From positions 1 to 64,000 of the forward strand of contig NZ_JAWHTE010000001.1 in the NCBI RefSeq assembly GCF_032586175.1: a stretch of 64,000 nucleotides of DNA, read 5' to 3'. This stretch comes from Ovoidimarina sediminis. Lineage in GTDB: Bacteria > Pseudomonadota > Alphaproteobacteria > Rhodobacterales > Rhodobacteraceae. The position numbers and the translations under genes were made by a program. Shown here piece after piece: positions 39,963-47,495 of this stretch (positions within the stretch are counted from its first letter, which is position 1; each line of letters starts with the position of its first letter). The notes under the pieces are model-generated. The model was not told the origin of the DNA, ran no database searches, and saw only the letters and a program-made list of their open reading frames with translations.

Positions 39963-40739
39963 TCAGGCGCGACGCCGCACCAGCCCCAGGCCACCAAGAG
40001 CCCCGAGAAGCAACCAGGCGGCCGCCGGCAGCGGCACGGCGTTGGTTGGATCGTCGGGCACCTGCGCGTCCGTTCCTTCGACACCGATCGTGAACCCGTT
40101 CCAGAACTCGCTGGTCAGGCTGACCCATGTGAGCGTGTCGAACGTATCCGTGAACAGGATCGTCCCGTGGGGTTCGGTCCCATTCCCCGCAATCGCATTC
40201 AGCGAGAACGTCCCGTCGAGGTTGTCGACCTTTTCGACAAGGCCGCCGCCCCAGTACCCATCGCTGTCCGTTCCGTTACCGTCGACATCGGCGCGCGTAT
40301 AGCTGAGGATCTCGAACTCCTGGCTGAACGAATACCCGTTCCCGTTCATGCTCACGAAAGAATAGTACAGGTTCTCAACCGTTTGCGAAAACTCCAGGGT
40401 CTGAAGCCCGGCCGTGTCGAGCGCGATCATCTCTGCGCCGGGGGGACGGTTATCGACGCCATCCGGACCGCCGCTTTCATAGGGTGAATTCGAGCCCTGG
40501 GCGGAGAAGTAATCGATCGTATTCCCCGACTCGCCGTTCTGAAAGAACCCGACGCCCTGGGTGTTGGTGTAGGTCACTCCGATCGTTTCCGAACCCGAGG
40601 TGATCGTCCCCGTCGCCGTAAACGTTCCATCCGGACTGACTGAGGACGTCTCCCAGTCGATCCAGTTCACCGTCACAGCCTGCGCCGGCAAGACGCCGGA
40701 CAGAACAAGACAGGCAGCATAAACCAAGATTTTACGCAT
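39963..40739 (-). CDS. VPLPA-CTERM exosortase-sorted exported protein
   Basis: This is a 258-residue protein with a signal peptide (ending AQA) and the C-terminal sorting signal VPLPAAAWLLLGALGGLGLVRRRA: motif, membrane helix, basic end. This marks it for an exosortase in Rhodobacterales. The mature part is Gly/Ser/Thr/Asn-rich beta structure with no catalytic motif, suggesting a surface or biofilm protein. No exosortase gene is in the window. The 207-nt gap between its start and the methyltransferase 3' end holds no gene I can see. Confidence 0.9.
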   Translation of the reverse strand: MRKILVYAACLVLSGVLPAQAVTVNWIDWETSSVSPDGTFTATGTITSGSETIGVTYTNTQGVGFFQNGESGNTIDYFSAQGSNSPYESGGPDGVDNRPPGAEMIALDTAGLQTLEFSQTVENLYYSFVSMNGNGYSFSQEFEILSYTRADVDGNGTDSDGYWGGGLVEKVDNLDGTFSLNAIAGNGTEPHGTILFTDTFDTLTWVSLTSEFWNGFTIGVEGTDAQVPDDPTNAVPLPAAAWLLLGALGGLGLVRRRA

Positions 40740-40946
40740 GAAATGTCCCCCAAATTCGTCTTATTAACTGAAGGGTCCTAACACGTTTTGCCGATTTTTT
40801 GAAGTGAGTAGGGCCTCATGGGCCCATGCCGCCTTACACCACGCAGCCTATCCTGCCGTTTTCCGGCACGTCCGACACATGCCGATCATGGGCCGGGCAA
40901 GGCAATCTCGCGCAGGTTTCGGGCCGTCCGGGGCCGGTTGCGGCCC

Positions 40947-41552
40947 CTACTTCCGCGCGATCAGATCGACGAGCGCCGACATCCCAGAATGCCCCGGCCC
41001 CTCCTCGATCTCCGCGTCATAGGCCGCCGTCTCGACCTCCTTGAACCCCGCGAAGGCCTCGCGCAGAAGTGCCTCGGTATAGAGGTTTTCCAGCGCCTTC
41101 GGCCCGCCCGTCCCGTAGTCAAGCTGTTTCGGCCCGTACCCCTCGATCAGCACGATCCCCCCGGGCTTCACCGTCCGCACGATGCCTGCAAGCACGTCAC
41201 TCCGCGCCGCAGGCGGCAGGAACTGAAAGAAGATCCCCACCACCGCGTCGAACGCCTCCGGCGCCCAGTCGCGCGCCGTGATATCCGACAGCTCCCACTC
41301 CAGCGTCACCCCGCGCTCGGCCGCCAGCCGCCGCGCCTTGTCCTGCGCGGTGGGCGAGAAATCCTGCGCCAGCACGTCATGGCCCTGCTCCGCCAGCCAC
41401 ACGCCGTTCCGGCCCTCGCCATCGGCCACCGACAGAACCCGCGATCCCGGCGGAATGCGCCCCGCAGTGCGGGCCAGAAACGCGTTCGGCTCCGTCCCGA
41501 AGACGAAATGCTCGGCCGCGAAACGGCCCTCCCAGCGGTCGTATTCGTTCAT
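40947..41552 (-). CDS. Class I SAM-dependent methyltransferase
   Basis: This is a 201-residue Rossmann-fold methyltransferase. The SAM motif region is VLSVADGEGRNGVWLA (motif I, with the acidic D-G-E-G-R-N-G variant), followed by VLAQDFSPTAQDKARRLA and the FDAVVGIFFQFLP post-motif. It looks like the tellurite-resistance/thiopurine-type small methyltransferases. It overlaps tctA by 4 nt (ATGA) and so is translated from the same mRNA, an unusual partner for a transporter. The acceptor is unknown. Confidence 0.85.
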   Translation of the reverse strand: MNEYDRWEGRFAAEHFVFGTEPNAFLARTAGRIPPGSRVLSVADGEGRNGVWLAEQGHDVLAQDFSPTAQDKARRLAAERGVTLEWELSDITARDWAPEAFDAVVGIFFQFLPPAARSDVLAGIVRTVKPGGIVLIEGYGPKQLDYGTGGPKALENLYTEALLREAFAGFKEVETAAYDAEIEEGPGHSGMSALVDLIARK

Positions 41553-43066
41553 CCCCGCATCCTTTCACGCCGTCCCAGAACGCTCCGCATTGTCGGCAGA
41601 AGGAAGGTGATCACGATCGCCACCATCAGGATGATCGAGATCGGCCGCCCCACCATGTAGCCGAACACCTCCCCGTCCGAAATCAACCGCACCTGATGGA
41701 AGCTCCGCTCCGCCGTCTCCCCCAGGACGAAGGCGATGACCAGCGTCAGCCGCGGATAGTCGAACCGGATCATCAGGTAACCAAAGATCCCCATGGCCAC
41801 CGCCAGAAGCACATCCGCCATCCGGCCTTCCAGCACGTAGACGCCCGTCAGCGACAGAAGCACCACCACCGGCACCACGATGTTCACGTCGATCCGCGTG
41901 ATCAGCACAAGCACGCGGCTCAGCAGAAGCCCAATCACAGAGGCCGCCACGGCGGACACCGTCAGCGCCACGATCAGCCCGTAGACTTCCTTCTCGTGCT
42001 GCAGCAGGATCGTCGGTCCCGGCTCCATCCCGTGCAGTACGAGAATGGCGAGGAAGATCGCCGTTTCCGCCGACCCCGGGATGCCGAAGGCCACGGTCGG
42101 GATCAGCGATCCCCCGTCCTTCGCGTTGTTGGCCGATTCCGGCGCGATAACGCCCTTGATGTTGCCGGTCCCGAACGTGTCGCGGTCCTTCGCGGTCTGG
42201 GCGGTCGAGGAATAGCTCAGGAACGCCGCCACCGTCCCGCCGAGGCCGGGGACCGCGCCGATCACCGTGCCGATGATCGATCCGCGCAACAGCACCGTCC
42301 AGTGCCGGAACACCGATAGGATGCCCGCGCCCACGCCGGTGATCTTCATCTTCAGCGCCTCGCCCGTGCCGCCCTCCTCGGCGACCGACCCGCCCTTCAG
42401 CGCCAGCTCGATCATCTGCGAGATCGCGAAAAGCCCGGTCAGGGCGGGCACCAGCGGAATCCCGTCCCAAAGGTAATCGATCCCCCCGGTAAACCGCGTG
42501 TCACCGGTGAACTGGTTCGCGCCCGTGAAGGCGATCAGAAGCCCGATGCAGGCCGCGATCAGCCCGCGCAGAAGCTTGCCCTTCACCGAAACCGCGATCG
42601 CGGCAAGGCCCAGCACGGTCAGCAGGAAGAATTCCGACGACCCGAAGCTCAGCACCACCTCCCGCGCGACGGGAATGAACAGCAGAAGCGTGAAAAGCCC
42701 GATCAGCCCACCGAGGGCCGAGGCCGTGGCCGCCGCCCCGATCGCGAGCCCGGCCTTTCCCTGCCGCGCAAGGGGATAGCCATCGAAGGTGGTGGCGGCA
42801 TTGGGCGCCGTCCCCGGCGTGTTCAGCAGAATGGCCGAGATCGAGCCTCCGAAGGACGTGGCCCCCATCACCCCGCCCGCGAGGTACATCGCGTTCAGGG
42901 GGTTGAGCGTATAGGTCACCGGAATCAGAAGCGCGAGCGCGGTTGTCCCGCCCAGCCCCGGGATCACCCCGAAGGTCAGCCCCAGAAGCACCCCGGTCAT
43001 CAGGTAAAGGAAGCTTCCGCCGTTCAGAACGGCGAGAAAGGCCTCCAGTAATGCGTCAAGCCCCAT
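41549..43066 (-). CDS. tctA: Tripartite tricarboxylate transporter large permease TctA (second copy)
   Basis: This is a 505-residue TctA permease with the family blocks GVIPGLGGTTALALLIPVTY, NTPGTAPNAATTFDGYPLARQG and the second-half VPGLGGTVAAFLSY. Many helices. It follows its tctC by a 62-nt gap with a strong stem-loop, in an operon ordered bicupin 2, eutA 2, tctB, tctC, tctA, methyltransferase. It imports a carboxylate chosen by the TctC at 43129-44085. Confidence 0.95.
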   Translation of the reverse strand: MGLDALLEAFLAVLNGGSFLYLMTGVLLGLTFGVIPGLGGTTALALLIPVTYTLNPLNAMYLAGGVMGATSFGGSISAILLNTPGTAPNAATTFDGYPLARQGKAGLAIGAAATASALGGLIGLFTLLLFIPVAREVVLSFGSSEFFLLTVLGLAAIAVSVKGKLLRGLIAACIGLLIAFTGANQFTGDTRFTGGIDYLWDGIPLVPALTGLFAISQMIELALKGGSVAEEGGTGEALKMKITGVGAGILSVFRHWTVLLRGSIIGTVIGAVPGLGGTVAAFLSYSSTAQTAKDRDTFGTGNIKGVIAPESANNAKDGGSLIPTVAFGIPGSAETAIFLAILVLHGMEPGPTILLQHEKEVYGLIVALTVSAVAASVIGLLLSRVLVLITRIDVNIVVPVVVLLSLTGVYVLEGRMADVLLAVAMGIFGYLMIRFDYPRLTLVIAFVLGETAERSFHQVRLISDGEVFGYMVGRPISIILMVAIVITFLLPTMRSVLGRRERMRG

Positions 43067-43089
43067 GCGCCTGCCTGCCCCTCGAAGCC

Positions 43090-43117
43090 GGCGCGCCGCG
43101 AACTTCCGCGGCGCGCC
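43090..43117 (-). other. Stem-loop between tctC and tctA
   Basis: GGCGCGCCGCG and CGCGGCGCGCC form a perfect 11-bp stem over a 6-nt loop. No U-run follows on the minus strand, so it may slow 3' decay of tctC mRNA and partly end transcription, letting the binding protein be made in excess. Confidence 0.6.
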
Positions 43118-43128
43118 GCAGCCTTGCC

Positions 43129-44085
43129 TTACTGCTCTACGGCGACGATGTCGGCGTATTGCTGATAGAAGGTCGACAGCTCGTTCATCATCGCGGTCGT
43201 GTCGGCCGCGCCCATGAACTCGAGGTCAACGCCCGCGCCCTCGGCCCAGGAGGTCACGGCCTCGCTTTCGCCCGCGGCGCGCAGCCCTTCCTCAAGTGCG
43301 GAAACGACCTCTGCGGGCATGCCCGGAGGGCCGCCGATCACACGCGCAAGCGTGAAATTCGCAAGCTGCGGATAGCCGATATCGGTGGCGTTCTGCACAC
43401 CCTCCACAAGCTCGCCCGCCGACAGGGTCAGGATCAGCTTCAGATCGCCCGAGCCCGAACCCTCAAGGTATTTCGCCAGCGACGAGATCGGCTTGATCGT
43501 CGCGTCCACCTCGCCCGAGATTACGGCGATCATCGCATCATTCGAACCCGAATACCCGGTCACGTCGATGATATCGCAGCCGATGATCGACATCGCGATC
43601 CGCGTCGTTACCGAAGCGGTCGAGGTTGCGCCGGTATCCGAGAATTTCACCGGGTCATCGCCGGCGCACAGATCTTCGACCGAGTTGATATCGCTGCTCG
43701 CCGGCACCGCCAGCGCATAGCGCGCGATCGCAAGGTTCGCGAGCCATGTCACTTCCGACAGGGCAAATCCCTGATCCCGGCCCAGAACCTCGTTCACGGT
43801 GAAACCGGGAATATTGAAGATCCCGATCGTGTAGCCGTCGGGGTCGGCCCGGAAGACAGACTGCGCCCCCCGCGTGCCGCCCGCGCCCGAAATGTTCTCG
43901 GGCACGACCGTCGCGCCCATCGCCTCGCCAAGCGCCGGGGCGAACTGGCGCACGATCGTATCGAACCCGCCGCCGGGGCTGTAGGGGATGACGAAGCTGA
44001 TCGGCCCGTCTTCCGGAAAATCGGCCAGCGCCGGCGATGCGGCCAGCGCTGCCGCGGCCAGCCCTGTGGCAAAGAGTTTCTTCAT
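43129..44085 (-). CDS. tctC: Tripartite tricarboxylate transporter periplasmic binding protein TctC (second system)
   Basis: This is a 318-residue TctC/Bug protein with a signal peptide (MKKLFATGLAAAALAASPALA). The binding fold shows FVIPYSPGGGFDTIVRQFAP, the VVPENISGAGGTRGAQSVF loop and GIFNIPG. Normal family length, without the C-terminal repeats of the first TctC. The start at 44085 follows CCAGGGAGGAAG; the upstream extension is basic and atypical. Encoded between tctB and tctA of the same operon. Confidence 0.93.
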   Translation of the reverse strand: MKKLFATGLAAAALAASPALADFPEDGPISFVIPYSPGGGFDTIVRQFAPALGEAMGATVVPENISGAGGTRGAQSVFRADPDGYTIGIFNIPGFTVNEVLGRDQGFALSEVTWLANLAIARYALAVPASSDINSVEDLCAGDDPVKFSDTGATSTASVTTRIAMSIIGCDIIDVTGYSGSNDAMIAVISGEVDATIKPISSLAKYLEGSGSGDLKLILTLSAGELVEGVQNATDIGYPQLANFTLARVIGGPPGMPAEVVSALEEGLRAAGESEAVTSWAEGAGVDLEFMGAADTTAMMNELSTFYQQYADIVAVEQ

Positions 44086-44116
44086 GGTCTTCCTCCCTGG
44101 TTGTTCCTGTCCGACG

Positions 44117-44635
44117 CTACCACGCCGAAACCCCTCCTTTTGTGAACAGAAGGCCCCGGTACAGCTCGTAATCCAGGGCCCATTCGAAAACACCGATCTG
44201 GAACGCCAGCACGCCAAGGCCGACACCCCCGGCCACCGCAAGGCTCCGCTTCCCGCGCAGCCGCACATAGGCCGCGGCAAAGATCGGCGAAGCGGCGAGG
44301 ATGCCCACCGTCGCCATCAGCGCGAACGATCCCGCGATCCAGCCGATGCATTCGGCCTGGTTCGCGAAACTCGGGTTGTGCATCATCTCGCGCCGCCGGA
44401 AGCCGGTGCCGCCGAACGCCTCGACGGCCGCCGCGCCGGGAAGGCGCGTCCGGCTCCAGATATCGAGGATCAGCAGCAGGATCATCGCGACCGACACCAT
44501 CACCGGAAACCGCGCCGCCACGGCCGGATAGCCCCAGGCAATCACCAGCATCGTCACCGCGAAGACCAGCAGCACGACGGGCGGCCAGATCGACGTGACG
44601 GCGCGCGGGGCCTCGGACATGTCACTCTGCGCCAT
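44117..44635 (-). CDS. tctB: Tripartite tricarboxylate transporter small subunit TctB (second system)
   Basis: This is a 172-residue TctB/DUF1468-type membrane protein with four helices and a cytoplasmic segment (SRTRLPGAAAVEAFGG) after helix 2. It starts 2 nt after the EutA-like gene's stop and is followed by tctC 31 nt on, an order (B, C, A) different from the other Tct operons here. Confidence 0.85.
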   Translation of the reverse strand: MAQSDMSEAPRAVTSIWPPVVLLVFAVTMLVIAWGYPAVAARFPVMVSVAMILLLILDIWSRTRLPGAAAVEAFGGTGFRRREMMHNPSFANQAECIGWIAGSFALMATVGILAASPIFAAAYVRLRGKRSLAVAGGVGLGVLAFQIGVFEWALDYELYRGLLFTKGGVSAW

Positions 44636-44637
44636 GG

Positions 44638-46116
44638 CTACTCCACCGGGAACAAAAGCGATTTCACGACGACGGGCGCCGCGCCCGTGGCGCGAAGAAC
44701 TTCGCCGATATCGATGAAGTCGAACTCCGACAGCGCGATGCCGTCAATCGAAATGATCGCGCCGGGCACATCCTCCTCGCTCCGGCACTGCATCCCGATC
44801 AGGCCGCCGATATCGCCGTCGGTCACGATCACCAAGGGGTGTCCGGCATCGAGCACGGGCCTCAACCCGGCAACGAGGCCCCGCCCAAGCGCCGAAAGCC
44901 GCGCATAGCTCGCCGAACCCTCCCACGGGATCGCGGCGGCCACCGGCGTCTCCCCCGATCCGAGGTCCAGCCGGTCAAGACCCTCGCGCACCGCCCGTGC
45001 CACGGCATCGGCATCGATCTCGTCGCCAAGCTCCAGCGCGGGCGCTATCACCGCGAGGTTCCTCAAGGGCAGCGCATCCTCGGGATCAAGAAAGATCGTC
45101 GAACCCGAGACCTGCACCGTGTATTGCGACGCCCCCACAACCGTGGCCCGGATCCCCTGTCGCGCAGGCTCCACCGTCAGCCCAGTTGCCTCCGCCCGCG
45201 CCGCGATGGCGCGCGCCAGGTCGGGGCCAAGATCGCCCGTCTCCTCCCTTTGCCCCGCGATGAATTCCGACACTCCGCCGGAAAACACCGCCCGCGCGGC
45301 ACCCGCGCGGCCAAGGGGCGGCAGCCGCATGAACCCATCGACTGCAGCCCCGCCGACCGCGGCCATGATGCACTCCGCCATCACCGCCGCCACCGCCGCG
45401 CGTTCCTCATCGCTCAGCACGTCGCCAACGCCAGCCGCGATACCCGCCGCCGCAAGATGCTTGGCCCCGTAAGGCTCCATCCGATCGATCCGCCCACCGG
45501 CATCAAGCACGATCAGCCGCGCGCCCGCATCCACGGCCGTACGCGAAACGATCTCGCCGCCCTCACACAGCGCGATCTTCGTCGTCCCCCCACCGATATC
45601 GATGTTGAGAACCGCATCCCCCTGCTCAGACAGGGCCACTGCGCCCGATCCATGGGCGGCCATCAGCGTTTCCAGCGCGTCGCCCGCGCTCACCGCCACG
45701 AATTTCCCGGCCTCGGCAGCAAAGATCTCGCCGATCGCCCGCGCATTCGCCCGCCGCGCCGCCACCCCTGTCAGGATCAGCGCGCCCGTGTCGATATCCT
45801 CGGGCAGGATTCCGGCGGCCGCATATTGCCGGTGAATGAAGTCGCCCAGCACCCCGGCATCGATCGTGTTGTCCCCCGCATAGGGCGTCAGCAGGATATC
45901 GGAGGCAAACCGCACCTCCCGCCCCGTCACCACATAGGCCGTATCAAGCCGCTCCAGCGTGATCGTCGACACCAGAAGATGCGAGGTCGACGATCCGATA
46001 TCGACGCCGATGCTCGTCAGCTCGATCTGGTCTTCCTCGATCAGCGACCGGTCCGCGCCGGAAAAGTGGATCCGCCCGCCGGGATCAAGCTCGTCGGGGT
46101 GCAGCGCCGCGTTCAC
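44638..46116 (-). CDS. eutA: EutA-like ATPase (ethanolamine ammonia-lyase reactivase family), copy 2
   Basis: This is a 492-residue paralogue of 23944-25674. Phosphate loops are GVDIGSSTSHLL (37-48) and NIDIGGGTTKIAL near residue 185; shared blocks include DTGALILTG and the C-terminal FDFIDIGEVL. It lacks the polyhistidine tail and the His/Asp-rich lead. The GTG start at 46116 overlaps the stop of bicupin 2 (GTGA), so the two proteins are translationally coupled. No EutB or EutC. Linkage of a EutA-like ATPase with a bicupin twice in one region suggests the bicupin, or another partner enzyme, is its client. Confidence 0.85.
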   Translation of the reverse strand: MNAALHPDELDPGGRIHFSGADRSLIEEDQIELTSIGVDIGSSTSHLLVSTITLERLDTAYVVTGREVRFASDILLTPYAGDNTIDAGVLGDFIHRQYAAAGILPEDIDTGALILTGVAARRANARAIGEIFAAEAGKFVAVSAGDALETLMAAHGSGAVALSEQGDAVLNIDIGGGTTKIALCEGGEIVSRTAVDAGARLIVLDAGGRIDRMEPYGAKHLAAAGIAAGVGDVLSDEERAAVAAVMAECIMAAVGGAAVDGFMRLPPLGRAGAARAVFSGGVSEFIAGQREETGDLGPDLARAIAARAEATGLTVEPARQGIRATVVGASQYTVQVSGSTIFLDPEDALPLRNLAVIAPALELGDEIDADAVARAVREGLDRLDLGSGETPVAAAIPWEGSASYARLSALGRGLVAGLRPVLDAGHPLVIVTDGDIGGLIGMQCRSEEDVPGAIISIDGIALSEFDFIDIGEVLRATGAAPVVVKSLLFPVE

Positions 46117-47321
46117 TGGTCCGCCGGTTTTTCGTACAGGGCCGGATCCATCCGCGTCGCCCCGCCATTGGCCTCGATATGGGCCTCGAACTCGGCCCGA
46201 AGCTTCGGGTCCTCCATCCAGTAGGGGATCGACGTGCCGCCTTCGGTCACATCCATCGCGGTATAGTCGATCTGCTTCGCGCCCGGCGGCAGGCCGGTCA
46301 CGAGGGTCGGATGGTTCGGACCGAACCACGCGGTCAGGCGGAACGGCTCTGCCGACGAGTTGAAATGCTGGTGATACCAGCGATCGCCCCCCGGCGCCGC
46401 CGTCACCATGCCGAACTGCTCGTAATCGCAGCGCTCCACCTGGTCGCCATGCCCGTCCTTCCAGGGGTTCACCCCGCAGCGCTCGGGCCAGGTATAGGTG
46501 TATCCCTTGCCCTTCACACAGATCAGCACGGCCGCCGAACTGTGCGCATGGCCCTTCGAATACTTGCCCGTCTCGTGCTGGCCCAGCCAGAGGTAGAACT
46601 TGTTGCCGGTCATGAACGGCTCCACCCGACGCCAGCCGGGGCTGCGGCGGTTGTCGAGCGGCAGGTCGCAATTCACGACGTCGGGGACAAGGTTCGTCCG
46701 CCGCATCGCCAGCCCCCGGATCGGATCAGGCTCAAGATCTTCCTTGTACTTGTAGAAATCTTCCGAGCCGGAAAACCGCGACGTCATTTCATAGGGGCAA
46801 TTGTGGAGAAACTCGTTATCCCCGATCAGGTTCAGAAGGTTGGGATGCGTCGTGCCCCCGATCAGAAGGGCAGGCTCGGCGGTGGCATTTACGATCCGGT
46901 GATAGGCATTCACCGGGATCGAGAAAAGCGATCCCTTCTGCCATTCGAAGACGTGTTTCTTGCCGCCCTCTTCAAGCCAGACCTCGGTCGTGCCGCGCCC
47001 TTCGGCGACAAGATAGATCTCTTCATAAAGATGCCGCTCGACATTCAGCGCGCCCGCACCGGGCACCTCGACGACGTACTGGCCCCACTTGCCCTCGGTG
47101 CCGTGCAGCTGGATGTAACTGCCGCGCCCGCCCATCCGGGGCCAGTCGGCCAGTTCGAGGTCACGCACGGTGCGGATGCCGATCCCACGGAAGATCGGGA
47201 TCCCCTCGCTTTCCATGAACTTGTCGTAATCCGACAGGGGCTGCCCGAACTTGCCATACCCGGCCCGCTCGCCCCGCTTCGGTTCGTGCCAGTGGACTGT
47301 GCCGTCCATATCGTGCGGCAT
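46113..47321 (-). CDS. Bicupin protein 2
   Basis: This is a 402-residue two-domain cupin protein related to bicupin 1. Domain 1 has Glu95-Arg-His97 with Glu100 and His141, so the first His of the usual HxH is replaced. Domain 2 has His258-A-His260 and WYHQH (317, 319), but the motif-1 Glu is Ala. The mix suggests one working metal site in domain 2. The start at 47321 (MPHDMDG) follows CGGGGAGGAGATCC. First gene of the second bicupin/eutA/tct operon; the divergent ThDP gene shares operator site 7. Confidence 0.85.
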   Translation of the reverse strand: MPHDMDGTVHWHEPKRGERAGYGKFGQPLSDYDKFMESEGIPIFRGIGIRTVRDLELADWPRMGGRGSYIQLHGTEGKWGQYVVEVPGAGALNVERHLYEEIYLVAEGRGTTEVWLEEGGKKHVFEWQKGSLFSIPVNAYHRIVNATAEPALLIGGTTHPNLLNLIGDNEFLHNCPYEMTSRFSGSEDFYKYKEDLEPDPIRGLAMRRTNLVPDVVNCDLPLDNRRSPGWRRVEPFMTGNKFYLWLGQHETGKYSKGHAHSSAAVLICVKGKGYTYTWPERCGVNPWKDGHGDQVERCDYEQFGMVTAAPGGDRWYHQHFNSSAEPFRLTAWFGPNHPTLVTGLPPGAKQIDYTAMDVTEGGTSIPYWMEDPKLRAEFEAHIEANGGATRMDPALYEKPADQ

Positions 47322-47399
47322 GGATCTCCTCCCCGACCTCTTTTTCGTGCCCGACAACATGTCGCAGGGCGCGCCGAAGGTCAACTTTCGTGGAATGGA

Positions 47400-47416
47400 G
47401 TTCCACATGACGGAAC
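47400..47416. promoter_or_regulatory. 17-bp palindromic operator, site 7
   Basis: GTTCC-ACATGAC-GGAAC, perfect arms, almost exactly centred between bicupin 2 (78 nt) and the divergent ThDP gene (79 nt). An overlapping second inverted repeat, GTGGAA-TGGAG-TTCCAC (47390-47406), may add a further half-site. Confidence 0.7.
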
Positions 47417-47495
47417 GCTTGCCGCAGCCTTGTGACAGCGCCCGTGCCCCCGCCCTACTGTCACGGTCAAACACGGGCGCAAGGGGAGGACCGGC

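Noticed and set aside
23944..46116. Ethanolamine utilisation operon
   Set aside because: Only EutA-like proteins are present. EutB, EutC, shell proteins and EutG/EutE partners are missing, so the name does not describe the pathway.
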